Source of the DNA: Strongyloides papillosus
Taxonomy: Eukaryota; Nematoda; Chromadorea; Rhabditida; Strongyloididae
Length of the DNA stretch: 64,000 nt
Assembly: GCA_005656395.1 (NCBI GenBank)
Contig: SRSI01000004.1
Coordinates: 558,001-622,000 of the forward strand
Direction: 5' to 3'
The position numbers were made by a program, and so were the translations under genes. The notes under the pieces are model-generated. The model saw nothing but the letters and a program-made list of their open reading frames with translations. It was not told the DNA's origin and searched no databases. How positions within the stretch are numbered: the stretch's first letter is position 1; every line of letters starts with the position of its first letter. Shown piece by piece: positions 53,775 through 64,000 of this stretch.

Positions 53775-53921
53775 ATGAGATGGGATAAAATGTTATCCAT
53801 ACTTCCTATCTTCTTTAATAATTGTATAAAAGAAGAAATTTTTTTACACTTTGATAAAGAATATTCATTATATTATGATGATGACTTTGCATCTAATGAT
53901 ATTATTTATCTTATCACTTAA
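53775..53921 (+). CDS. Short coding-like open frame, unsupported function
   Basis: A 48-residue frame with balanced residues (MRWDKMLSILPIFF start, later EYSLYYDDDFAS). It is less biased to F/I/K/N than chance frames in this region. No splice partner, signal peptide or family match was seen. It may be a relic exon or chance. Confidence 0.15.
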   Translation: MRWDKMLSILPIFFNNCIKEEIFLHFDKEYSLYYDDDFASNDIIYLIT

Positions 53922-54145
53922 CAAAAAAAATGCTAAATTTATATTTTAAAAATTTGGAAATGCTTTATCAGATAAAATAAACATAAATAATGTTTTAGTT
54001 CTTAATGTATTAATATACACATGATTTTATTGCGATAAAAATTTATATATATTAACTTCAATACAGTTAGCATTAAAAAGGATAAAATACTTCTATTATA
54101 TTAGGATTCTAGATATAGTATAATATCAATATACAAAAATGATTA

Positions 54146-55500
54146 TTATATAAAAATTTGTTTAACAAAGGTGATTATTAGAATAGCTAATAAAAATTGC
54201 ATTTTTAATTTTAATTGTGATGATACAGATTTTCTTGATTCCTGGTGTCGAGAATAAATTTTATTATTACTATCATCCGATTGTATACTTTTTAATTCTC
54301 CTTTTTCTTCAATTTTACTTTGTGAGGTAACAACTAAATTTTTACATGCAACTGGTAAGTAGTCACTAACACCTAATTGGCTATACAGTTGTTCAAAACT
54401 TGTAAATCCTATTGTTATAAATTTCATCATTATTTCAGCAGCTTCTTTACCACATGATTTTATTGTAACAGGACGTATGCAACGAATCATTTGTTTTAAA
54501 TCCTCGCATAATCCACTAAAACGATTACGTATAGAGTGTTGTTCTCTATTAATAATTGCCTCCCCAAAACTACTACTACTAATCAAAGATTGATTAATTT
54601 CATTCTTACATTCCGACATTGCTAATGGCTCATTTTCAGCCAAACATGGTAGATGTTCAAAAAATTCTAAAAATAATAATTTTTATTATTATACATTTCA
54701 TAACAATGGTACTTATGTTGCCTTTCTTATTTACACATTACTTAGAAAGGAGGAAAATGTCATATAATTTATGTACTGATTTCACTAGAAAATATGAACT
54801 TATTAGATATCAAAACTTTCTTTATCATGTTTTAAGCAATTTAAAATGACTTATATAGCTATTTAAAGTACATTTGGGAATCATATATCAAATACATTTC
54901 TATTATTATTAACTAAATAAACGTTGATATATTTTAAGATGTATTGCTATATATATACCACTTATTTTTATTCTTTGATAAATGTTAGAATATTATTTAC
55001 AAAATATCATTTATTTTAAAATAAAATTGTATTAAATTACCTTTTTTGTGATCAATGCAAATGAATCGTATTCCAGCATATGTTTTGCGTAGTCGAGAGC
55101 TATTCTCAGACATACTTTCACAATTCTGAAGACATTTATCAACACTTCGATAAGCTCTAAATATTTATTAAAAATATGATTAATAAATAAATTGAATTAC
55201 TTACTGACAAATATCATGAAATGATTGTTCCGTTATATGTTTCTTTTTTGATAACTGTAATAGTTGATTCCAAGATATATGATCTTTATTATCGTTTCCA
55301 TCAACCTCAGAAAATGGAGCATTTTGCATTACCTATAATATCATTTAATAATTATTTTTCAAAATAATAGTACTTACTAGTTGCATTTGAAGCATACATG
55401 GTTCGACACAATCGTTACCGGGAAAAGCATTATTGCCATTTATTATTGAAATACATAAATTGTAAATTGTTATGAAAATTATAATAGTGTCCGTTTTCAT
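54146..55500 (-). CDS. Cysteine-rich secreted protein, CPG4-domain-like
   Basis: Four exons on the minus strand (55500-55378, 55332-55205, 55156-55041, 54666-54146) join in frame to 295 residues. A signal peptide covers about residues 1-22. About a dozen cysteines follow in the spacing of nematode CPG4-type domains (CVEPCM, DICQ, DKCLQNCE, FICID, LPCLAENE, GLCEDLKQMIRC, SCGKE, VACKNL). A Ser/Lys-rich linker leads to a hydrophobic C-terminal end (QFLLAILIITFVKQIFI). Such an end suggests a GPI-anchor signal or a tail anchor. CPG-4 is a C. elegans chondroitin proteoglycan core, but few Ser-Gly attachment sites are seen here, so proteoglycan status is not shown. The family call is moderate; the gene model is good. 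Confidence 0.75.
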
Positions 55501-57913
55501 ATCTAATAAATGAAATTGAACTATTAAATGTCCAATTTTTAAAGAAAAAAACAACAAGATCTTTGAAATACAAGAATTTTTTTAGTAAATATAATTAATA
55601 AAGTCAGGTAAAAATAGCGGATTACTAAATTTATATATAATTTTTAATAAGTTATTATAAATTTTTACTTGAAAAATATATATATATCAAATGTTAACAA
55701 GTTAAACGGTAATTGAATATTTTATAACAAATAAACTATTAAAATGCCGTAGTCGATGGTGGTAAAAAATTTTGTTGAAAGAAGAAATACAAATATGTAC
55801 TATTATCTTTCTTTATCATTTCTTTTCATACTCCACCCTATCTTGATACTTTTATTTTTCAATTGAACAGCATAGCGTGCCAAAGTATCTCTATATTTTA
55901 ACACCGGTTCCAAAAAAGTTTATAATGCAGTGAGATAAATATATAAACTTAGTAATTCTTTGATAAAACTTGTCAGGATAAATAAATTTTTACATCTTCC
56001 TTATTTAAACTTTAATTTAGATAATTTATGGTTAGTGCAAATAAAAATATCTACGCCACATTCAATTAATATTTTGTAATTCTAACTTCTCCTTCAAATA
56101 TTTAAGACTCTTAAAAAAATTATTTCAAAATTTTCCGGTTGATTACCTAAGAAGATTTTAAATTTTATGAGGAAATTGAAAACTATTTAAAAAAAGAAAT
56201 TTTACACGAAAAATAAATGTAAAACAATATTTCCTTTGGTACCTTTCTTTTTATTTATTTATCATATTATCAGTTGTATTAATAAATTAAAAATCTCTTT
56301 AAACATAAATATTACAATTATAATCAAATAATTATTTGAATTATATGTAAATATAATAATATAATGAAACATTCGTGAAAGATGATAAACTCAATATCTC
56401 TTATAAGTTTGACGCTTGACATCATCAATTATTGTGGACATTTGTATTTTTTCTAAAATATAATTTTTTGAACAGCTTTTGAAGTACTTGAATAAACAGT
56501 TAAAATGTAGTACTTGAATTATTTGACATCTAACAATAATCATATACATATTTCCTTTTAAAAAAGTTTATCTTATGATAATTTTCTATCGTTACATAAA
56601 TTAATGAATCACTTTACTTTATGATTTTATAATTGTCTCTCTTTACATCTCTTGTATTTGGAATTTTTTTCACAATTTCACGGTATCAAATGGGAAAAAA
56701 GATAAAAATTTATTTTTAAATTTATTTTAGTCTTTTAATCATTTTTGCAATTGACTAAAGAAGATATTGAATTAGATTAAATAATGTAACATATGTATAT
56801 TTTTTAGTCACGGAACATTAAACTAGAACTCTAGTGAAAAAAATATTACAGATATGTATTTAATGTTTTTAGAGGATAAAAAAGTGAAAATGTAATTTGT
56901 TTACATTAGTTTTAAACCACTTTACATTATTTCATATTTATAGCTTAAGAATTTTTATCTAATTGACTTAAAAAGCATTTAAATTTTTTCTACTAAATCA
57001 AAATAGGTATGAAACAATTTCCTACTATGTGAAGAAAGTAAAATACGAATAGGCTAATTTAAAGAAAGTAATTTTCAACAATTCACTTAGCAGCTAATGT
57101 AGATAAACTAGAATGTTCAAAAGATAAAAAAAAATTTAAAATAAAAATTAATTATACAAGCTGTTTATTTTTGATATTATAAGGTGCTAATCATTTCCTT
57201 TGATTAACTCCTTTAACTACACAAACAATCATTTTAAATTACTTTACTGTCCTCTGTCCAATCATCCATTAAAGTGGACTACCAATAAATTTTCTAACAG
57301 TAAAAGTAACCACAATGATCTGTGAAGAGTTTTTATAACGTTCACACAATACTTTTAACTAGCTTAAACTTTTTGATCACCCCGAATGAAAATAGTTTAT
57401 AGAGATACAGAAGTTGTTAGATTAAATATTCCAAAACAAATATTAGGGTGGCACTAAGCTTTTGTATCTTAATTCGCACACGAGACCCCACAACATTGAA
57501 TGATTGTCGTGGATGCGTGTCTTGTCTTCTTATAAATACTTCCATCTTTATAAATATATTCATTTTGTTCCACTGGTACATTCGTAGACAAAGTCTTACA
57601 AAAATCATTCTCTTGCCATTTTACTTTTAATATTATGTATATATAATAATATTATATATACATGTTTGTATAAAAATACAAATACTTTTATATAAAATAT
57701 ACAAATTTGTTTTGTTGATACATCTATATTAAATGAATACTACAAACACTATTCAATAATATTTTCTTTAAAAATAATCATTTTATCTTCAAGTGGAGTT
57801 CATATTTTATGACATTCACTTATAGTATAAAATTATAAAATAATTTTTATAATATCCCTTGAAATTTCTAAACATAAATTTTATTACAGTTAAGCAGTTC
57901 AATAAACTTCAAA
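55501..57913. other. 2.4 kb divergent intergenic region
   Basis: It should hold the promoters of the CPG4-like and SWIP-10-like genes. It is mostly A/T-only. A GC-richer patch at about 57440-57530 contains the imperfect hairpin listed separately. An ATTTTATTACAG acceptor at about 57880-57891 precedes the swip-10 ATG. Confidence 0.4.
57478..57520. other. GC-rich imperfect hairpin upstream of the swip-10-like gene
   Basis: ACACG pairs with CGTGT (outer) and CCAC with GTGG (inner), followed by further pairs (ACA/TGT), around an ATTGAAT loop. It lies 394 bp before the start codon in otherwise AT-rich DNA. Regulatory element or small RNA hairpin; only sequence symmetry supports it. Confidence 0.25.
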
Positions 57914-59587
57914 ATGCTACTTTTGAAATTTGGTTTTGTATCAAGCTTATATCTTAGTGTTATACGTATGTTACTATATTTTTATCTTATAAATATAAAT
58001 ATTCCCCTTTTAAGTTCACTGTTTCGTTCTTGGTTCATCAACAGAAAATTTAAAACAATGGATTATTAATAATCGTAATGCCCTCCCAACTGGAGCACAA
58101 GAAGCTATAATATCGGCATCGGAAAGTGACTTTACATCGACAATCTTGAAATTATTAGGCTTTAACGGTGAAACTGATAACGGTGATCTATCCAATTCAA
58201 TATCTCCTTACAATTCAAATGAAGAATCTGATTCTAATGTTACAAAAGAATCACAGATTACTTCATCTGATTCTTCTAATAAAAGTAAAGAAGATAGTTT
58301 TACACAAAAGCCAAAAGTTGGAATAAAAGTATCAGAAAGAGATGGTATGTTTTTATATTTAGTCATCTAATATTACAATATGTATTTTAAGTGTGTCCAT
58401 TCAATGCTGATCCATTGATAATAACTGGTGATTATGTTTATTGTAAACAATCAAATATAAGAGATTGTCCTATTGGATTTATTTGTGATCAAAGCTTTGT
58501 TCTCGGTAAAACAATATGTTGTCAAGATCTAAGACCAAAAACACCAATGGTAATGCCAAAAAAACCAAACCCAATATTTACGACTATCAGACCAACATAC
58601 GAATGGAGTACCAAGGTTCCAGTTGTAGTATCAACTCCAGTAACAGTAGGACCTCATGTTGAAAAAAGTAGTAAACTTAATCAATCTACAGTAATGCATT
58701 CAACAACAAAAGAAGTCACCACTACATCGACTGTAACTCCAAGTACTACTATAATTACATCAACTTCAATAAAACCAACAACAACTGAGGAAGTCAAAAC
58801 AGTTGAAACACAAAAACCAAAAAATCCATGGAATCATTTATGGACAACTACACCAGTTCCTGATATAAAAATAAAAGTTTCTGTCCTCCAAGCTGGTAAT
58901 ATAAGAATATTAAAGGTATGTTATATACTGATAAATAATAATTCTAATATAAAATTCCAGGATTCACAAAGAGAAATGACAGGAACCATAACATTAATTA
59001 ATGATCACGGTGTCAATGTTCTTGTTGATACTGGTGCTTCAAGTGATACAGAACGTCTTTTATTAGCCTTAACAAAAGAAGGTATAACTTTAGATAATAT
59101 TGATAGTGTTGTCATTACACATGGACATCCAAATCATATGGGAAATCTTAACTTCTTTGGTCGCAAACCAATATTATTTAATTCTCTCGAATATATTGGA
59201 AAACACGTAATTTCAACAGAACTTAAAGATAGACCATATAGAAAAATTACTTCTAATATTGAAGTATGGAAAACTCCAGGTCATACTCAACACGATCTTT
59301 CTGTCCTCGTTCATGGTGTTAATGGATATGGTACAATGGCTATTGTTGGCGATCTTATACCATCAGAAAGATTTATAAATGAAAAAATTGATATAATGTT
59401 ATCAGAAGGTGTCTGGGATTCCGGAACAAAACGTCAAAATGCTAATTTAATAATTTGTATGGCTGATTGGGTAATTCCAGGTCACGGACAACCATTTAGA
59501 ATTCTTCCACATTACCGACAAAAAGCTGGATGTACTAGATTATTGGCTCAACGAAGTATCAAAGAATCAGCTTATTATCAACAATAA
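57914..59587 (+). CDS. swip-10: Secreted metallo-beta-lactamase-fold protein, SWIP-10/MBLAC1-like
   Basis: Four exons (57914-57965, 58045-58344, 58392-58915, 58961-59587) give 500 residues. A second acceptor ending at 58014 would add 10 in-frame residues and a better signal peptide (SVILHCFVLGSS). After an acidic Ser/Asn-rich stretch comes a six-cysteine lustrin-like module (CPFNADP ... DCPIGFICDQ ... ICCQD), a Thr/Pro linker, then the metallo-beta-lactamase domain (about 279-490). Its blocks match MBLAC1: LVDTGAS, VITHGHPNHMGN, EVWKTPGHTQHDLSV, AIVGDL, ADWVIPGHGQPFR. The metal motif HxHxDH reads H346-G-H348-P-N350-H351, with Asn where Asp is expected. C. elegans SWIP-10 acts in glia to protect dopamine signalling and copper/redox balance. 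The third intron (45 nt) is readable in frame. Confidence 0.88.
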
Positions 59588-60731
59588 GTTCCCAAAAGAC
59601 CTTTGATAAAGTCAAAAACATAATATACTTAAGAAGCTTTATTTAATTAACTATTTAACATTCTCGGTTAAATTTAATAATAATTATAATAAATATTATA
59701 TTGGTGATATTTGTGTTTAAGACAACAAAGTAATTTATTTCATTTAAAATTATACTTTTTTAATTTAAGAAAATCTCAAGGATTATGGATAATAAGATTA
59801 AAAAAGTATAAAACTGTACATTACTAAAAGTCGTAAGCTCCACAACACGGTACATTGAATTTTCACCATATCTATGCTTTTTTATTAATTCAAATGTATA
59901 TCATAAAATATTTGTGAATTCGATATTAACAGCATTAGAGTTATAGAGATTAATGTAAACATAATTATTTCTAATAGACCAATGGTAAAACAACTCTTTT
60001 CGAATGTTGCAAATTTTTTTTATATTTTACTGTTAAACGAATTAAGAAATTTTTTAAAAACATATTCATAGAACAGTAAGAATGATAAAACCCTTCAATG
60101 ACAACAGATAAACTGTGATTAGTATTCTAAGGTTAAATTTGTCTTAAAATATTCAAGGCTAAATTGGTCAAATATTTGTTATTGTTTAAAATAAAATAAT
60201 AAGTATTAACTATTGAACAACTTTTTTATAAATGCAATTTTTTTAAAGAAAGGTGGATCTACACTTTTGTAATTAGGATTTAATCATTGTTTTATATGAA
60301 TTATAAATTTTCTAATTTTATTATACGCACAATGAAAATCTTTTTGAAATAAAACACTTAACATAAAATTTGCCTGCTTAAAAAAAATGTTAGCATAAAT
60401 CGTCGCACAAAAGCAGTGTCTACTTCCTATCATAAAAAATAAATAAGAAATGTAAATTTGTTAACATTATAACTTTTTCAAACTATGGTATCTTTATTAA
60501 AAAAATTATCAAAGAAGTATTTATTCTATCATAGTTACAAAAAAATCGAAGATTTTTAGTCAAAACAAAATAACTTAAATCTAAAAATATAATCATTGAT
60601 ACTTCCTTTATTTTAAGAATTATTCTAGAAACATGTTAAAAGATACAAAAATTTTAAAATTAACAAATTTAATACATCGACAAAGCTATTTGAAGATATG
60701 ATTTTTGAATATTATAATAGATTGAAAAGTA

Positions 60732-60763
60732 TTAGATTGTCGCATAAGTTCTATCGTTTTTTT
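60732..60763 (+). repeat. Left terminal inverted repeat of the mariner fossil
   Basis: Begins TTAGATTGTCGCATAAGTTC and ends in a T run. Preceded by TA at 60730-60731. Its inverted partner is 61581-61612. Confidence 0.85.
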
Positions 60764-60941
60764 CAATGTCACTTTATATAATCAAAATATATGATTACAA
60801 ATGATATAAAGTTAAGTTTTTATAGTAACTAGATAGCCCCATTTTTTAACTTTATAATCTGAATAATCACTTTTTGTATGCTATACACGCTACATTTTCT
60901 TTTGCTAAAACTTTGATGTATTCAGATATCATTTTTGATAA

Positions 60942-61540
60942 TGTATGTTCAACGAGCTTCAACTAAGGTATAACACAACTTAAGCTCCTAAAAATTTATG
61001 TGAAGAGTTAAGAAAAAGTGTAGTATATGTTTGAACAATGGAAAGATTGTTCTCAAAGTTTCAGAACGAAAAAATGAATCTTGAAGATGAAGTATGCATT
61101 GTAGGTCTTCCCCTTCTAGTGAAACTTTTTTAAAATTTTATTATATCAAACTACGTCTAATCATCTCTAGTGTAAAATTTTATCAAAAATAAAAAACAGA
61201 GTTTTAAATAAATAACAAAATTAAAAGAATGACGAAAAGATTGTTTCTTAATTAACGACATATGTTATTGAAGACTAGAAAAATTAAAGATGAGATTGGG
61301 TACGAAGTTCTTTCTCACTAAACATACTCTCCAGATGTATCTCTATCTAATTAATACCTACTCCTGTCTTTGCATAACTTTTAGGATAGTAGAAATTTCA
61401 GTAAAGTTGATGAAGTAAACATTGTTTTTTTTGAAACTTTCTTCAAAAAGGCTGGGGAATTATTCACATTTGAAATCGATAAAGTGGCTACTAAATGGAG
61501 ACAAGTTTTAGGTATTAAAGGATATTATATTGTAAATTAG
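60942..61540 (+). pseudogene. Mariner transposase relic
   Basis: The N-terminal part is readable in one frame from about 60942 to 61131. It contains CMFNELQLRYNTT, a KNLCEE helix and LFSKFQNEKMNLEDE, the typical (W)FxKFxxGxxxLEDE of the second helix-turn-helix, with stops at the TAA after NTT and the TGA after VVYV. The C-terminal part runs in another frame from about 61215 to the TAG at 61538-61540. It contains the eroded DNARPH site (LN-stop-RHM), IGYEVLSH, TYSPD, SLHNF and KVATKWRQVLGIKGYY. The D,D34D triad is lost: the first Asp region is deleted, the second reads Leu, and the third (PSD position, codon 61349-61351) reads Asn. About 100 or more codons between the halves are missing. Confidence 0.85.
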
Positions 61541-61580
61541 ATAATTGCCCTATTAAAATTATAGACTGTAAACTTTCAGT

Positions 61581-61612
61581 AAAAAAACGACAGACCTTTT
61601 GCAAAAACCTGA
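61581..61612 (-). repeat. Right terminal inverted repeat of the mariner fossil
   Basis: On the minus strand it reads TCAGGTTTTTGCAAAAGGTC followed by TGTCG and a T run, an imperfect copy of the left repeat. Followed by TA at 61613-61614. Confidence 0.8.
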
Positions 61613-62977
61613 TATAGCTGTTAAAAGCAATGAATCTTGAAGTTTATAAACAGTATTTTACTATTATGTACATAGAGTTTTTTTATTCTTCCTTTACCAT
61701 AGTACAAAAATTTTATTTCGTCGAATTTGGCAAATTTTTTAAAATTATTTTCTTACTATAATAATGATACTAGTTAAATGATAACTATAAAATAGCTTTA
61801 TCAATGGAAATAAAATTGTGGTATGACAAAATTAAATTTCCTATCTTTTTGTTAATAGTCCTTGAAATTTTTTAAAACAAAATAATAATTTTTTTTCGAA
61901 AAGATGTCATATAAATATGTCAATTTACATTAATTACATATAAGTGTTATTTTAATTCCGTGTATTTTTTGTCAAGTTATGTAACATTTTTGTTTACTAT
62001 TATTTGGAGCATTATATAAGTTAAAAATTTTCAACTACTTTTCACTGATATTAAATATTTTTTAAAGAGTTTTATATTGAATTCGACAAATTTATTTAAT
62101 CATATAATCTATTAGAAAATATAACATATTGAAAAATAGAATAATTGACATTAACTTTGAATGATCAAATATAAAAAGTGCTCTTAAAAATAAAAATATC
62201 AAAAAGAAAAAGTAATTATATTTTATTAATGATCCGTTTTTTTAATAATATTTGTTGATGAATGATTGTTTTATTTAGATATTGATGACATCTATATTGT
62301 ATAAAAGAAGTTGTTTTTACTTTAATAAAACATATATGACTTACCAATAATTTATTTACTTTATATTTTTATTAAACTATTAACAATATTAAATAATTTT
62401 TTAAATACATACTATCATTAATAAATATAGTTAACAGCTAAAAACCTTTTAAGAATATGAGAAATGCATTTTTTTATCCAATATAAATTCATAAAAAGTA
62501 CTATAAAATATACATTTTATTTTTTGAAGTTAAACATTTCTTATATATAGAAGTATTTATAATTTCATTTATATCAGAGTCCCGGAAAATCTATAAAATT
62601 ATCAATAATAAAAAAATGAAATAAGATTTCGAACTTCAGAGATAAATTAACATTTCAAAATATTCTTCTACGACTTTCATTCAAAGTACTCAAAAATTGA
62701 AGTAAAAATTAACCCTTTTTGCATTATGAACATATTCCTACTAAAAATGGATAGTATACATATGTGAAGTGTATATTAAATATTTTTCCAAACAATGTAA
62801 CTTTTTAAATGCATATTTTTTAATTTTATTTTAATTCTTTGCAATAAAAAATAAAAATTACAATATATTTGTAGATTTGATTAACATATATATGTAATAT
62901 TCTTATAAAAGTCACTATTATTATTTTATAATTTATATATTTTTATTATTTACACATTATTTTTCTTGACTATTACA

Positions 62978-63382
62978 ATGTTCAACGAAAAAGAAGAAGA
63001 TCCCTGGGCCATTAAATCCGTTTGCACCTTCACAAAACTCGACGATGAATCACCACCAAATATTGATGGAGAAAAATTCTTCAAAAGTATGTTATTGAAG
63101 AATAGATTTTACTTTTTTTTCATTCTAGAATTTAGAGAGGAAATAGACAATGCGAGAGCAAAACAATATGCTAGATATGAAGAAGTGTATAATCCTTATG
63201 ACACTTTGTACGACGAAGAATGTAAAATAGTTCAGTTTTCTGACATGGATGCAAGAATAACCACTATAATAAATGATTTTCATGGTGATACTAATAAGCA
63301 TAATGAAACTTCAAATGAAGATGAATTACTAAATTTAATAAATGAAATCGAGAAAGTAAAAATAATAGATTGGGATAATTAA
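62978..63382 (+). CDS. Small acidic protein of unknown function
   Basis: Two exons (62978-63086 and 63129-63382, intron 42 nt with GTATGT donor and TTCTAG acceptor) encode 120 residues. The protein is hydrophilic and acidic, with no signal peptide or membrane segment. It opens MFNEKEEDPWAIKSVC. A central charged segment (FREEIDNARAKQYARYEEVY) is probably helical, followed by NPYDTLYDEE and an acidic end (DELLNLINEIEKVKIIDWDN). I do not recognise the family. The intron is also open on read-through, but splicing is favoured by the consensus borders and the Phe-rich peptide it would otherwise encode. Confidence 0.65.
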   Translation: MFNEKEEDPWAIKSVCTFTKLDDESPPNIDGEKFFKSMLLKNRFYFFFILEFREEIDNARAKQYARYEEVYNPYDTLYDEECKIVQFSDMDARITTIINDFHGDTNKHNETSNEDELLNLINEIEKVKIIDWDN

Positions 63383-64000
63383 ATGAAATAATGACTGTCA
63401 ACAATAATTAAATTTAAAGATACATTACGATCATACAAAAATTATAAACTATTAGCAAGATTTTAATCTGAATACCATAGAGTTATATTGTTATAGAGCT
63501 AGCTATAAAATAGAATTTTATTTTATAAAAGTGTAATCAAATTTTAAGAAAATTTATTTATAAAGAAAATATTAAAATTACTAAGATCATTTAGCTTATG
63601 AATACTTACAATTCGTATTTATTTACAATCTAAAGCTTTAAATAAGTGCATTAATACTACTAAAATTATTATGTGTTTGTATTCCGTTGGAATAATAATC
63701 ATACTATACCATTTATTTTAATGAATTGGATAATAAATAGTCGTTTAATACAATTATTTTTTTGTAGATGGGCAAAAAGCTAGATAACAAACCAAAATTT
63801 ATTACATAAAATAAATATTTAATCTAAGCATAGAATTTTTTTAAATCACGTTTTTTGAGTCAGTCGAACATTTTTTTAAAATTTGATACAACACAAATTT
63901 GTAACCCCCCATTTTTATTTTATTAATAAAAAGAGCAACTAAAATAATGTATGTTGGCAGATTTATTCAGTCTGAAACTTTGAGATACAGGAACTGCAGT
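63383..64000. other. Right-edge intergenic sequence
   Basis: AT-rich 3' flank of the small acidic protein gene. Nothing recognised up to the window end. Confidence 0.4.

Larger units (their letters stand above)
49858..54145. other. 4.3 kb AT-rich intergenic region
   Basis: This is the 5' flank of famk-1 on the left and the 3' flank of the CPG4-like gene on the right. It is largely featureless. A stem-loop at 52868-52908 and a 48-codon coding-like frame at 53775-53921 are listed separately. Confidence 0.4.
60732..61612 (+). mobile_element. Decayed mariner (Tc1/mariner superfamily) transposon
   Basis: The 881-bp element starts TTAGATTGTCGCATAAGTTC and ends in an imperfect inverted copy of the same about 32 bp (60732-60763 against 61581-61612, roughly 25 of 32 positions alike). 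It is bounded on both sides by TA (60730-60731 and 61613-61614), the target duplication of the superfamily. Between the repeats lies a plus-strand transposase relic. An intact mariner is about 1.3 kb, so some 400 bp is missing, mostly from the centre of the transposase. It cannot encode an active enzyme. This is an old insertion, long silent judging from the number of stops. Confidence 0.85.
59588..62977. other. 3.4 kb intergenic region carrying a mariner fossil
   Basis: Apart from the decayed mariner element at 60732-61612 (listed separately) this is A/T-rich sequence with no gene seen. The swip-10-like 3' end lies at its left. Confidence 0.5.

Overview
The window looks like nuclear DNA of a small-genome nematode, most likely a Strongyloides-type (clade IV) species. 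Base composition is extremely AT-rich. Introns are tiny (about 37-80 nt) with GTAAGT/GTATGT donors and TTTTAG acceptors. The genes have nematode-specific relatives: an eggshell CBD-1-like chitin-binding protein, an NLP-5-like neuropeptide precursor, a DB-module protein, a CPG4-type protein and an extracellular leucine-rich-repeat protein. Species assignment is inference; no rRNA, tRNA or spliced-leader gene was recognised.

Layout. The left edge (1-357, minus) holds the first exons of an unrecognised gene, followed by a 13.3 kb stretch (358-13697) with no supportable gene. From 13.7 to 21.5 kb on the plus strand come a bZIP transcription factor, a four-pass membrane protein, a short neuropeptide precursor, and an SLC26-type anion transporter broken by one in-frame stop and two frameshifts. 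A leucine-rich-repeat membrane protein lies on the minus strand (21724-24063). A large 18-domain peritrophin-A (CBM14) protein spans 27426-31946. It is followed by a small Ig-domain protein, a secreted ShK + DB-module protein, and on the minus strand a divergent Rictor (TORC2 subunit, 37616-41635).

An unusually GC-rich non-coding block (about 43.85-44.87 kb) precedes ldb-1 (LIM-domain-binding cofactor, 45673-47752). Then come FAM20-type secretory kinase famk-1 (minus, 48223-49857), a cysteine-rich CPG4-like protein (minus, 54146-55500), a secreted SWIP-10/MBLAC1-type metallo-beta-lactamase-fold protein (57914-59587) and a small acidic unknown protein (62978-63382).

The main discovery outside ordinary genes is a decayed mariner transposon at 60732-61612. 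It has about 32-bp imperfect terminal inverted repeats, flanking TA dinucleotides, and a broken, internally deleted transposase. None of this was annotated by open reading frames alone.

The genes do not form an operon-like cluster: orientations alternate and most intergenic gaps are 1.5-4 kb. Functionally they are a mixed set. Transcription: bZIP and LDB-1. Signalling: Rictor and the neuropeptide. Extracellular or secretory roles: CBD-1-like, ShK/DB, LRR, CPG4-like, FAMK-1 and SWIP-10. All exon borders were read by eye from splice motifs and frame continuity. Every multi-exon model listed closes in frame except the transporter pseudogene.
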